Source: Cognatishimia activa (GTDB taxonomy: Bacteria; Pseudomonadota; Alphaproteobacteria; Rhodobacterales; Rhodobacteraceae). Taken from it: a stretch of DNA of 64,000 nt. Below, in pieces: positions 54,403 to 63,003 of this stretch; within the stretch, counting starts at the first letter, position 1, and each line of letters begins with the position of its first letter. The stretch covers positions 2,418,001 through 2,482,000 of the forward strand of contig NZ_CP060010.1 in assembly GCF_017798205.1 (NCBI RefSeq), written 5' to 3'. Under the pieces are notes generated by a model. The model did not search any database, was not told the origin of the DNA, and saw nothing but the letters and a program-made list of their open reading frames with translations. The translations under genes and the position numbers were made by a program.

Positions 54403-55404
54403 CTAAAGATGCGCGTCGTACCAAGCGACCATCTCAGCAGGGTTCTTGCTGAAATAGCGATAGCCTTCGTAGCGCACAGGAGTTCCTTCGATCCAAAGCA
54501 GCTTCTTGTCTGGGTTTGGCAGCAGGTCATGGATGCCCTGCGCATCAGAGGGTTTTGTGGTCCTGTCGTCTTTGACCTGAACAACCATGGTTGGTACAGT
54601 CACCTTGTCCGCACGCGCGATTGCATTGGAATCCGTGTGACGGAAGCTGCAGTAGTAGCTGTAGCGTTCGTTAAACCGCTCAACCGCGTTCTCAACACCC
54701 TGATCAGACAGCGCGCGTTCGATGAACGGTGCCGCAGACAGAGGCTGAAGGGCGATCATGCAAGAGATGTGCTCGAATTCCTCTGGGTGTTTTTCCATCG
54801 CAATGAAGGTCGAGTTACTGCCCATGCACTGGCTGTGCAGCGCGACTTTGGCATTCGGGAAACGTTCTTTTGCATAGCGTACCGAGCCGATCACGTCGCG
54901 CCATTCAATTGCGCCAACGCCGGTGATGTTGTCGGCACCGGCTGCGGAATGGCCGTGGCCGCGCAGATCATAGGCCAGAACGCTATAACCCGCGTCATGC
55001 AGAGCTTTATAGGCCTCGATAAAGTTGACTTCAAAGCCGCCTTGACCGGTCCATGGCTCTAGGTGGCCGGGATAGCCATAGCGGTTCGCACCAATGAAAT
55101 GGTTCACAATAATCAGCTTGCCGCCTTTGCCTGCTGGAATATACCAGCCGTCCAGCATCACGCCGTCCATCGCTGGAAAGAACACGTCTTCGTACTCCAT
55201 GCCGAGATCAGAAGGGCGGCGCAGAATTGGGGTGCGGAAAGAATAGCTCACGCCTTTAGCGATTGCGTCGATCATTGCGTCTTCTTGTGCCGTGTCCATT
55301 TTAGGTCCTTTCACTGTGTCAGCCATCAGGCTGCGATAGGGCAACACACCTGCTACGACTGCAGCGGTGCTAGATTGAAGAAATTGTCGCCGGGTTTGGG
55401 TCAT
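54403..55404 (-). CDS. Tat-exported alpha/beta hydrolase with Cys at the nucleophile position
   Basis: 333 aa with a Tat signal (QTRRQFLQSSTAAVVAGV). The alpha/beta fold is clear from LIIVNHFIGANRYGYPGH and YDLRGHGHSAAG. At the nucleophile elbow the sequence is HSQCMGS (C193), so cysteine replaces serine as in dienelactone hydrolase. The end (LLWIEGTPVRYEGYRYF) has no clear catalytic His. Either it is a thiol hydrolase, or it acts in another way. It is divergent from a TetR gene. Confidence 0.85.
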   Translation of the reverse strand: MTQTRRQFLQSSTAAVVAGVLPYRSLMADTVKGPKMDTAQEDAMIDAIAKGVSYSFRTPILRRPSDLGMEYEDVFFPAMDGVMLDGWYIPAGKGGKLIIVNHFIGANRYGYPGHLEPWTGQGGFEVNFIEAYKALHDAGYSVLAYDLRGHGHSAAGADNITGVGAIEWRDVIGSVRYAKERFPNAKVALHSQCMGSNSTFIAMEKHPEEFEHISCMIALQPLSAAPFIERALSDQGVENAVERFNERYSYYCSFRHTDSNAIARADKVTVPTMVVQVKDDRTTKPSDAQGIHDLLPNPDKKLLWIEGTPVRYEGYRYFSKNPAEMVAWYDAHL

Positions 55405-55413
55405 ATCGTTAAC

Positions 55414-55480
55414 TTTACATTTGGAGTAAACTTGTCCAAGTGTATTTTACACCACTACCCCTCTTGTCAAGTGGTAAAGT
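55414..55480. promoter_or_regulatory. Operator region between the hydrolase genes and tetR
   Basis: tttac-N7-gtaaa (55414-55430) and gtgta-ttt-tacac (55440-55452) are perfect inverted repeats. A related half site ggtaaag lies at 55473-55479. Repeated TTTAC/GTAAA half sites in a divergent promoter suggest binding by the adjacent TetR protein. Confidence 0.55.
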
Positions 55481-55498
55481 GTGAATTATTTAAGACCC

Positions 55499-56083
55499 AT
55501 GACAGTTTTACAGCCAGATACCCCGACCGAAACCGAAGCCAAGATTGTCGCCGCTGCGATCCAATGCTTTGTGCGTTACGGTGCCCGCAAGACGTCCATG
55601 GCGGATATCGCCTCGGCCGCCGGCGTGTCACGCCAGACGCTTTACGATTCCTTTGATGGCAAGGATGGGCTCATCCGCGCCGCTATCCGCTTTGTGACGG
55701 ATCAGAGCCTGCAAAAAGTGCGCGAGGGCGTTGCAGGGCTAAGTGATTTCGCAGATCAGTTGGATGTCTATTTCCAGCATACCGTGATCGAGAGCTTTGA
55801 GCTGTTGCAAACCGCAGCAGACATGGAAGACCTCATGGCTGGCCATAACGCTGCTGGGAAAGAAGAAATTGAAGCGTCGCATCAACGTCATGAGGCTCTG
55901 ATGACCGAGCTTTTGATGCCCTATGCGGCGCCGCTGGAATCGCATGGTTTGTCGCCAGAGGCCCAAGCTCATTATCTGATCGTTGTGATCATGAACCTGA
56001 AGTACAGCGCTCAGACGCGGGCGGATCTGGATGGTCTCTTAGCAACGTTGAAAACCGGAACGCTTGCCGTGCTCAAAGGGTAG
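55499..56083 (+). CDS. TetR-family regulator
   Basis: 194 aa. The N-terminal helix-turn-helix (AAAIQCFVRYGARKTSMADI, ASAAGVSRQTLYDSFDGKD) is followed by a helical ligand domain. It is the likely repressor of the two divergent exported hydrolases and of itself. The start is ATG 55499; a GTG at 55481 is possible, and neither has a strong ribosome site. Confidence 0.9.
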   Translation: MTVLQPDTPTETEAKIVAAAIQCFVRYGARKTSMADIASAAGVSRQTLYDSFDGKDGLIRAAIRFVTDQSLQKVREGVAGLSDFADQLDVYFQHTVIESFELLQTAADMEDLMAGHNAAGKEEIEASHQRHEALMTELLMPYAAPLESHGLSPEAQAHYLIVVIMNLKYSAQTRADLDGLLATLKTGTLAVLKG

Positions 56084-56089
56084 GGCGCT

Positions 56090-56824
56090 CTAAAGCTCTA
56101 GTTCAAAATCGTCCTGATATTTCGCGCGCAAGATTTCAAAGAAGCGGTCGTGGAACAGAGCGGTGTGTTCATGCGCCAGCCGGTCCGCATCTGCGACATC
56201 GCGCCGTTCAATCGCGTCGATCATGGTGAAATGCTCGGGACCCAGACTGCGCCCCTTTGCGCTGTCGCGGGTAAATTCAAAGTGCATATGAAGGATCCTG
56301 CGCCCTTCATCCAACAGGCGTCCGTAGCCTGCGGTGAAATAGGGGTTCTTGCCCGCGCGCGCCACGGCCATATGGAAATCCTTATTGGTCGCGGACATCG
56401 CCAGATGGTCTTCTTCAAGGCAGGCAGCATCATAGGCGGCCGCGCGGGATTTCATCTCTATGATGTCGTCCGCCGTGCGATGCTGGGCGGCGAGGCGGGT
56501 GGTCATGCGCTGCAACAGATCCAGCGCTTCCACATAACGCGGAAACTCCATCAGGTTGATAGGCGCGACAAGAGTGGTGCGATTGGAGAGCATTTCGACC
56601 ATGCCTTCAGCCGACAAACGCACCAGAGCCTCGCGAACAGGCGAGCGTGACATAGAGAATCGCTCGGCCAATGCAGCCTCGTCCAAAGGCTGGGCCGGGG
56701 CGAGTTTCAGTTCGAGGATCTCGCGTTTCAGCGTTTCATAGACAAAACGACCGCCACCACCTCGCGCTGGCTTGGTAGACGAGGAGGATTTGCTATTTTT
56801 CGTTGCCCCAAGGTCAGTTGCCAT
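56090..56824 (-). CDS. GntR-family regulator, FCD subfamily
   Basis: About 244 aa. A flexible Ser/Gly-rich start is followed by a winged helix (RFVYETLKREILELKLAPAQ, FSMSRSPVREALVRLSAEGM). An FCD all-helical effector domain follows, with likely metal-binding residues (NKDFHMAVARAGKN, EHFTMIDAIERRD, HEHTALFHDRFFE). It probably senses an amino or carboxylic acid and controls the divergent aap operon through the GTCGAC sites. ATG 56824 has agaggg upstream; ATG 56857 is an alternative. Confidence 0.9.
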   Translation of the reverse strand: MATDLGATKNSKSSSSTKPARGGGGRFVYETLKREILELKLAPAQPLDEAALAERFSMSRSPVREALVRLSAEGMVEMLSNRTTLVAPINLMEFPRYVEALDLLQRMTTRLAAQHRTADDIIEMKSRAAAYDAACLEEDHLAMSATNKDFHMAVARAGKNPYFTAGYGRLLDEGRRILHMHFEFTRDSAKGRSLGPEHFTMIDAIERRDVADADRLAHEHTALFHDRFFEILRAKYQDDFELEL

Positions 56825-56907
56825 GACGCCCTCTGATGAATTTTTCAACATATGCATCCTGAATCTACAGAATGTTACTGCAACCCAGAGCGCCTAATTG
56901 AAATATA

Positions 56908-56972
56908 TTGACGAGTCGACGAACTGTCGACTATTTTCCCAACATCATTCACGTCGACACTTTGTCGACAAA
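56908..56972 (+). promoter_or_regulatory. aapJ promoter with two GTCGAC-N5-GTCGAC operators
   Basis: A -35-like TTGACG (56908-56913) and a -10-like TATTTT (56932-56937) are 18 bp apart. The spacer is filled by the 19-bp perfect palindrome agtcgac-gaact-gtcgact (56914-56932). A second pair with the same geometry (gtcgac-acttt-gtcgac) lies at 56953-56969 in the predicted leader; its last half sits in the perfect palindrome tttgtcgacaaa (56961-56972). The GntR protein encoded next door is the expected ligand. Confidence 0.75.
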
Positions 56973-57008
56973 TGATCCCGACATTCGGGTCAACAGAGGA
57001 GAACACCT

Positions 57009-58025
57009 ATGAAACTTAAAATGCTTGGCCTTGCCGCTGCTGGCCTTCTGGCTGCAGGCGCTGCTGCAGCTGATAGCCGTCTGGACGCGGCTCTGGACCG
57101 TGGCAAGCTGCTTTGCTCTGGCCACAACGGCTCTTTCCTTGGCTTCGCGGAAGTCGACGACAAGGGCAACTGGAAGGGTATGGACATCGACCTGTGTAAA
57201 GGTCTGGCGGCATCCCTGTTCGGCAAGTCCGAAGGCAACCTGGAAATCGTACCTATTTCCTGGGCACAACGTTGGCCTGCGCTGCAGTCTGGCGACATCG
57301 ACGTGGTTATCAAACTGTCCGGCTGGACCCAGTCCCGCGACACCGAGCTGAACCTCGCATACTCTCTGCCTTACTTCGTTGGCGCATTCCACGTGATGGC
57401 GCACGCTGAACTGGGCGCAGAATCTGTGGCAGATCTGGACGGCGGCTCCATCTGCGTATCCGCAGGCACCTCCACCGAGCGCGTTCTGGCGTCTTACCTT
57501 GAAAACAACAACATCGACGCAGAAGTCGTTGTTTTCGAAAAAGGCGACGAAGTTAAGACCGCCTATTTCAACCAGCGTTGCGACGGCCTGATCCTCTTCG
57601 CTCCGCCACTGGCCGCAACCCGCGCAACCTCTGACAACCCAGAAGCACACGTTATCCTCCCTGACGTGCTGGGTCTGGAGCCAGAAGCGATCATCGTCCC
57701 TGAAAATGATCCAAAATGGCTCGACGTTCAAAACTGGATGCTGTCCTCCCTGTGGTTTGCTGAAATCAACGGCATCACCCAAGCGAACGTTGACGAGATC
57801 CGCGCAAACCCTGGTTCCGCGCAAATCGGAAAATTCCTGGGCGTAACCCCGGGCTACGGCGAGCGCCTCGGTCTGTCCGATGATTGGGCTTACAACCTCA
57901 TCAAAGAAGTCGGCAACTATGGCGAAATCTTTGAGCGCAACATCGCGACACCATACGCGCTGCCACGCGGTATGAACGAGCTCTACACAAACGGCGGTGT
58001 TTTCTATCCGCTGACTGTGGACTAA
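57009..58025 (+). CDS. aapJ: AapJ/BztA-type amino-acid binding protein
   Basis: 338 aa with a Sec signal (LGLAAAGLLAAGAAAADS). The family opening is RGKLLCSGHNGSFLGFAEVD and GMDIDLCKGLAASLFG; the late FLGVTPGYGERLGLSDDWAY and NGGVFYPLTVD end are typical of AapJ. It binds polar L-amino acids in the periplasm. It is first gene of a six-gene operon and is followed by an intercistronic hairpin. A gagga ribosome site precedes the ATG. Confidence 0.95.
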   Translation: MKLKMLGLAAAGLLAAGAAAADSRLDAALDRGKLLCSGHNGSFLGFAEVDDKGNWKGMDIDLCKGLAASLFGKSEGNLEIVPISWAQRWPALQSGDIDVVIKLSGWTQSRDTELNLAYSLPYFVGAFHVMAHAELGAESVADLDGGSICVSAGTSTERVLASYLENNNIDAEVVVFEKGDEVKTAYFNQRCDGLILFAPPLAATRATSDNPEAHVILPDVLGLEPEAIIVPENDPKWLDVQNWMLSSLWFAEINGITQANVDEIRANPGSAQIGKFLGVTPGYGERLGLSDDWAYNLIKEVGNYGEIFERNIATPYALPRGMNELYTNGGVFYPLTVD

Positions 58026-58035
58026 GTTGCTCCCT

Positions 58036-58065
58036 GCTCTGGGGCCAGACTATCGGCCCCGGAGC
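58036..58065 (+). terminator. Intercistronic hairpin after aapJ
   Basis: An 11-bp stem (gctctggggcc / ggccccggagc, one G-U pair) with an 8-base loop begins 11 bases after the aapJ stop and has only a short T run. It probably stabilises aapJ message or attenuates the permease genes. Confidence 0.75.
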
Positions 58066-58112
58066 CCCTTTGAGTTCCAAATAAATGAACGTTCTGGCTT
58101 TAGGAGATGCGG

Positions 58113-59282
58113 ATGCTATCGCTTCTCAGAAATAAAACTATCCGTGACAATGCCATGCAGATTGGCTTCGTCGGTGGTCTGGTCTTGTTGATCTTGATCT
58201 TTATCATCACCGCACGCACCAATCTTGAAGCACAGGGCATGACGTCGGGCTTCGGCTTCCTCAATCGCGCTACGGGCTGGGGTGTTAACTTTTCCCTGAT
58301 CGAGTTCACCACGTCGGACACCTATTTGAAGGTGATCTGGGTCGGGATCCTGAACTCTATGTTCCTGGGTGCCATCGCGCTGACCATCGCGACGTTCCTT
58401 GGCACTTTGGTCGGCATCATGCGGGTGTCGGGCAATAAAATGGCCGAGCTGATCGGCACGACATTCGTTGAGATTTTTCGCAACCTGCCGCTGCTTCTGC
58501 AGCTGTTCTTTTGGTATTCGCTGCTGACCAGCCTGCCAAAACCAAAGCAGGGCATTTCTATCTTTGACGTGGCCTTCATTAGTGGTCGTGGGTTTTATCT
58601 GCCGGGGCTGAACGTCTCGGGTGGGTATGTGTTTGTTGTGTTTCTGATCCTTGTCGCGACCATCTCCCTGGCACTCTGGCTTCGGATGGCGAAACGCTTC
58701 AAGCGCATACCCGAAGTTCGCAAGACCTTGATCACACGGATGTTGTGGCTGGGCTTTGTGGTGCTGACCGTGGTGATCTTTTGGCTGGGCCGGATCCCTG
58801 ACACGCCGCTGCTGAATATTCCTTACCTCAAGGGACTAAACTTCCGCGATGGTATCCGTGTCTCGCCCGAGCTTCTGGCCTGTATCATCGCCATCTCTTT
58901 GTATGGTGCCGCCTATATCGGTGAGATCGTGCGCGCAGGTTTCAATTCTGTCTCTAAAGGACAGGGCGAGGCTGGTCACGCGCTGGGTCTGAGCCCTTGG
59001 CAAAACTTTAGCCGGATCAAACTGCCTCTGGCGATCCGTGCCGTGATGCCGACGCTGATCAACCAATATGTCTGGCTGTTCAAAGCAACCACCATTGGTA
59101 TCGCGATTGGCTTTGTCGACTTCTTCATGGTGATCTCTACCTCGATCAACCAATCCGGTCAGACGCTCGAGCTGATTGCGATCCTGATGGGTGGCTTCCT
59201 GATCATCAACTACTCCATGGCCTGGGTTCTGAACTGTGTGAACGACGCGATCAAACTCAAGGGCAATCAGTTGCGGACCTAA
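58113..59282 (+). CDS. aapQ: AapQ-type permease
   Basis: About 389 aa, His/Glu/Gln-type amino-acid permease with an extra N-terminal helix and long second loop typical of AapQ. FVEIFRNLPLLLQLFFWY and the coupling loop AGFNSVSKGQGEAGHALGLS are present. ATG 58113 is chosen because aggag lies 6 bases before it and touches the ATG at 58107. Confidence 0.94.
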   Translation: MLSLLRNKTIRDNAMQIGFVGGLVLLILIFIITARTNLEAQGMTSGFGFLNRATGWGVNFSLIEFTTSDTYLKVIWVGILNSMFLGAIALTIATFLGTLVGIMRVSGNKMAELIGTTFVEIFRNLPLLLQLFFWYSLLTSLPKPKQGISIFDVAFISGRGFYLPGLNVSGGYVFVVFLILVATISLALWLRMAKRFKRIPEVRKTLITRMLWLGFVVLTVVIFWLGRIPDTPLLNIPYLKGLNFRDGIRVSPELLACIIAISLYGAAYIGEIVRAGFNSVSKGQGEAGHALGLSPWQNFSRIKLPLAIRAVMPTLINQYVWLFKATTIGIAIGFVDFFMVISTSINQSGQTLELIAILMGGFLIINYSMAWVLNCVNDAIKLKGNQLRT

Positions 59283-59286
59283 GATC

Positions 59287-60357
59287 ATGGCAAAGACTTA
59301 TGTAGAACCAACCCTGATCGACCGCATCCGCGCCGATTACTTCTCGTCCCGCATGGACACAGCGATGACCACCGTCTTTGGTGCGCTGGCTTTGTGGGTG
59401 ATCTATAACCTCGTCAGCTGGGGCATCGTGAATGCGGTGTGGTCCGCGGAAAATCGTGACCTCTGTGCCCATGGCTCTGGCGGAGCCTGCTGGGGCGTGA
59501 TCGACAGCCGCTGGCGTCTGATCCTCTTTGGTCTTTACCCATACGAGGAACAATGGCGGTCGGCGCTGGCCTGTCTGGCGATTGTTCTGGTGGGTGGCTT
59601 GTCCTGCGTGCCGTACTTCTGGAACGCCAAGCGGATCACCACGCTTTGGCTGGCAGGTTTCGCAACCTTCTATGTTCTGATGCGTGGCGGCTATTTCGGC
59701 CTGACGACTGTCTTTGAGCAAAACTGGGGCGGGCTGTCGCTGACCATCTTTATTTTCGCGGCAACCTCCTTGCTGGGCATGCCTCTGGCGATCATCTTCG
59801 CGCTCTTGCGTCGCTCTGAACTGCCTGTGATCGCCAAGACCATGGGCATCATCATCGACACCATCCGCTCGCTGCCTTTGTTGTCGATCATGTTCACCTT
59901 TGCGATTGTTCTGCCCTTCGTGCTGCCCGACTGGCTGACCGGAGACAAGCTCTACCGCGTCATCGTCGGCTATGCGCTCTTCTTTGCCTGCTATCAGGCC
60001 GAGATCATCCGCGGCGGCATGCAAGCGCTGCCCGCGGGTCAGGAAGAGGCCGCTAAAGCGCTCGGCATGGGCTATTGGCACCGCATTGGCTATATCGTGC
60101 TGCCGCAGGCCTTCCGCAATGCGCTGCCGCCGACCATCAACCAGTTCGTGATCACCTTTAAGGAAACATCCCTTGTGGCGATCATCGGCTTCTTTGAAGT
60201 GGTCAAATCGGGCGATGCCGCCTTTGGCAACGCGGAATGGAATTTCGCCCATGTCGAAGTCTACAGCTTCGTCGCCCTGATCTATTTCGTCTTTGTTTTC
60301 GCGCTGTCCCGCTATGGCGCCTATCTCGAGCGGCGCTTGGCCGTGGCTGAACGCTAG
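59287..60357 (+). CDS. aapM: AapM-type permease
   Basis: 356 aa with AapM features: a loop with cysteines after the first helix (ENRDLCAHGSGGACWGVIDS), TIRSLPLLSIMFTFAIVLPF and the coupling loop GMQALPAGQEEAAKALGMG. It forms the heterodimeric channel with AapQ, and starts 4 bases after it. Confidence 0.94.
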   Translation: MAKTYVEPTLIDRIRADYFSSRMDTAMTTVFGALALWVIYNLVSWGIVNAVWSAENRDLCAHGSGGACWGVIDSRWRLILFGLYPYEEQWRSALACLAIVLVGGLSCVPYFWNAKRITTLWLAGFATFYVLMRGGYFGLTTVFEQNWGGLSLTIFIFAATSLLGMPLAIIFALLRRSELPVIAKTMGIIIDTIRSLPLLSIMFTFAIVLPFVLPDWLTGDKLYRVIVGYALFFACYQAEIIRGGMQALPAGQEEAAKALGMGYWHRIGYIVLPQAFRNALPPTINQFVITFKETSLVAIIGFFEVVKSGDAAFGNAEWNFAHVEVYSFVALIYFVFVFALSRYGAYLERRLAVAER

Positions 60358-60369
60358 GAGGTTACCCTA

Positions 60370-61113
60370 ATGTCTACTCAAACCGCCGTCCAAATCACTG
60401 ATATGGACAAATACTACGGCAGCTTCCACGCGCTGAAGAACATCAACCTCGAGATCAAAAAAGGTGAGAAAATCGTGGTCTGCGGCCCATCTGGGTCCGG
60501 TAAATCCACCCTGATCCGTTGCCTGAACAAGCTCGAAGACTACCACGGTGGCTCGATTAATGTTCTGGGCACGGAACTGGATGATAACCTCGACAATATC
60601 GACGAGATCCGCCGCGAAACGGGTATGGTGTTTCAGCACTTTAACCTCTTCCCGCATATGACGATCTTGGAAAACTGCACCCTCGCGCCGATGCTCGTGC
60701 GCAAGCAGAGCCAGGCCGAGGCGGAAAAGATCGCGATGGAGTATCTGACCAAGGTCAAGATCCCTGAGCAGGCTGACAAATATCCGGGCCAGCTTTCCGG
60801 TGGTCAGCAGCAACGTGTGGCGATTGCCCGCGCGCTTTGCATGAAGCCTGAAATCATGCTTTTCGACGAGCCGACTTCGGCGCTGGACCCCGAGATGATC
60901 TCTGAGGTGCTGGACACGATGGTCGAGCTTGCCAAAGAGGGCATGACCATGATCTGTGTCACCCATGAGATGGGCTTTGCCCGTCAGGTTGCAGATCGTG
61001 TGGTCTTTATGGCCGACGGTGAAATTGTTGAAGAGGCCGACCCACAAACTTTCTTTGATGCGCCCAAGCAAGAGCGTACCAAAACCTTCCTGAGCCAAAT
61101 TCTAGGACACTAA
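60370..61113 (+). CDS. aapP: AapP-type ATP-binding subunit
   Basis: 247-aa polar-amino-acid ABC ATPase: Walker [38 protein letters not shown], signature [16 protein letters not shown] and Walker [16 protein letters not shown]. taggaggttaccct precedes the ATG. Confidence 0.95.
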   Translation: MSTQTAVQITDMDKYYGSFHALKNINLEIKKGEKIVVCGPSGSGKSTLIRCLNKLEDYHGGSINVLGTELDDNLDNIDEIRRETGMVFQHFNLFPHMTILENCTLAPMLVRKQSQAEAEKIAMEYLTKVKIPEQADKYPGQLSGGQQQRVAIARALCMKPEIMLFDEPTSALDPEMISEVLDTMVELAKEGMTMICVTHEMGFARQVADRVVFMADGEIVEEADPQTFFDAPKQERTKTFLSQILGH

Positions 61114-61118
61114 GAACA

Positions 61119-62072
61119 ATGAACGCAGAAGCTGTACACAGCCACTCAACCCACGACGCCCAAGCCGATGATCGCAACGAGAACATCAAGATCTGGGTGA
61201 ACGGAGAGCTCGTCCACAAGGATGAGGCCAAAGTGTCGGTCTATGATTCAGGTTTCATGCTGGGTGACGGCATGTGGGAAGGCATGCGTCTTTATGACGG
61301 TGAATGGGCCTTCTTTGATGAACACATGGACCGCCTGTTTAACTCGCTGAAATCCGTCTCCATTGATCTGGATATGGGGCCACAAGACATCCACAACTTG
61401 CTGAACGAAACAGCAGCGGCAAATGGGATGACCTCGGATGCGCACGTGCGTTTGATGATCACCCGTGGTCGCAAAGCCAAACCGTTCCAGCACCCGGGGC
61501 TGTCGCGCTTTGGTCCAACCGTTGTAGCGATCGTCGAGCATTCCAAACCGGCCGAAAGCCTGATGGGGCAGGGGATCCGCCTAGCGACTGTTCCTCAGGT
61601 GCGTGGGCTGCCGATGTCTCAGGATGCGAAATACAACAGCCACTCTAAGCTCAACTGCATCATCGCCTGCCTTCAGGCTGAACAAGCGGGCGCAGATGAG
61701 GCGCTGATGCTGGATCCCAATGGCTTTGTGAACACCACGAATGCCTGCAACTTCTTCATCGTGCGTCGCGGAGAGGTTTGGACCTCGACTGGTGACTACT
61801 GCATGAACGGCGTGACTCGTCAGAAGGTCATCGACCTCTGCCGCGCAAACGACATTCCGGTGAAAGAGAAAAACTATTCTCTCTACGAGGCTTACGGCGC
61901 GGATGAGGCATTCCTGACCGGCACATTCGGGGCACAAACCCCAGTGGCCGAGATTGACGGCAAACGCATCGGAACCCATGATGGCGCGGGACCAATGACC
62001 CTGAAACTGCGCGCGCTGTATAAAGAGCTCGTCGCGCAGGATGTGGCGAAACAAAAGGCAGCGCGTGCATGA
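61119..62072 (+). CDS. Class IV aminotransferase (branched-chain/D-amino-acid type)
   Basis: 317-aa PLP transaminase of fold type IV. YDSGFMLGDGMWEGMRLYDG is the entry motif, the PLP lysine is in KYNSHSKLNCIIACL, and EALMLDPNGFVNTTNACNFF and GVTRQKVIDLC complete the site. An unusual 20-residue polar N terminus (rich in His, Ser, Asp) precedes the fold. It lies 5 bases after aapP, so it probably acts on an imported amino acid. L-branched-chain, D-amino acid or omega-amine specificity cannot be decided. Confidence 0.88.
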   Translation: MNAEAVHSHSTHDAQADDRNENIKIWVNGELVHKDEAKVSVYDSGFMLGDGMWEGMRLYDGEWAFFDEHMDRLFNSLKSVSIDLDMGPQDIHNLLNETAAANGMTSDAHVRLMITRGRKAKPFQHPGLSRFGPTVVAIVEHSKPAESLMGQGIRLATVPQVRGLPMSQDAKYNSHSKLNCIIACLQAEQAGADEALMLDPNGFVNTTNACNFFIVRRGEVWTSTGDYCMNGVTRQKVIDLCRANDIPVKEKNYSLYEAYGADEAFLTGTFGAQTPVAEIDGKRIGTHDGAGPMTLKLRALYKELVAQDVAKQKAARA

Positions 62073-62896
62073 GTATAGGTGAGAAAATCGGGAATGGCGG
62101 CCTCTTGCTGTTGGGATGCGGCAAGATGGGCGGCGCGATGCTGCGCGGTTGGCTTGCGCAGGGTCTGGCAGCGGGTCAGGTCACAGTTCTCGATCCTTAT
62201 CCAGCGGATTGGCTGGTGGCACTTGAAGCAGACGGTCTGCGTCTGAACAAACAGCCAGAGACCGCGCCCGATATTGCTGTGATCGCGACAAAGCCTCAGA
62301 TCATGGCAGATGCCATCCCGGGTGTGGCAGCGTTCGGTAATGGCCCGACCATGTTCATCTCTGTGGCGGCAGGCACGCTGATCTCGACCTTTGAAGAGAT
62401 GCTCGGCGACAAAACCCCGATCATCCGCGTGATGCCAAACACACCTGCGGCGATCGGTGCAGGGATCTCGGCGCTGGTGTCCAATGACTCTGTGTCTGGC
62501 GACCAAATGGCTTTGGCCGAAGAACTCTTGGCCGCTGTGGGTCAGACAGTCCTCTTGGACAACGAAGACCAGATGCATGCGGTTACGGCCCTTTCGGGCT
62601 CTGGCCCGGCCTATGTCTTTGCCATGGCCGAGGCGATGACGTCGGCAGGAGAAAAGCTTGGCTTGCCGGCTGATATGGCGAAAAAGCTCGCGCTGGGCAC
62701 CATCGCCGGCGCAGGACGTTTGATGCTGGAAAGCGGCACAAAGCCCGCTACTTTGCGCGAACAGGTGACCTCACCGAATGGCACGACCTACGCGGGGCTT
62801 CAGGTGCTGCAACAATCGCCTGAAGGGCTGCAAGACTTGATCGACGCGACGCTCAAAGCGGCGTCTGATCGCAGCGAAGAGCTGGCGAAAGGTTGA
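62069..62896 (+). CDS. proC: Pyrroline-5-carboxylate reductase
   Basis: 275-aa NADPH enzyme that makes proline from pyrroline-5-carboxylate. Rossmann start LLLGCGKMGGAMLRGW, RVMPNTPAAIGAGISAL, VTALSGSGPAYVFAMAEAM and the late REQVTSPNGTTYAGLQVL. It overlaps the aminotransferase stop (ATGA). Within an amino-acid uptake operon it could reduce a cyclic imine made from the imported amino acid, rather than serve only proline synthesis. Confidence 0.94.
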   Translation: MSIGEKIGNGGLLLLGCGKMGGAMLRGWLAQGLAAGQVTVLDPYPADWLVALEADGLRLNKQPETAPDIAVIATKPQIMADAIPGVAAFGNGPTMFISVAAGTLISTFEEMLGDKTPIIRVMPNTPAAIGAGISALVSNDSVSGDQMALAEELLAAVGQTVLLDNEDQMHAVTALSGSGPAYVFAMAEAMTSAGEKLGLPADMAKKLALGTIAGAGRLMLESGTKPATLREQVTSPNGTTYAGLQVLQQSPEGLQDLIDATLKAASDRSEELAKG

Positions 62897-62899
62897 TGA

Positions 62900-62923
62900 A
62901 AAAGGGCCCTTCGGGGCCCTTTT
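62900..62923 (+). terminator. Intrinsic terminator of the aap-proC operon
   Basis: aaaagggccc-ttcg-gggccctttt: a 10-bp stem with a UUCG tetraloop followed by further T, three bases after the proC stop. Confidence 0.95.
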
Positions 62924-63003
62924 CTTTAACCTTTGTTTAGCCCCAAAAGCCTCGACGTTAACCCGTTTTCCGGCGATAATAACGCCACTGCCGGAGACCT
63001 ATT

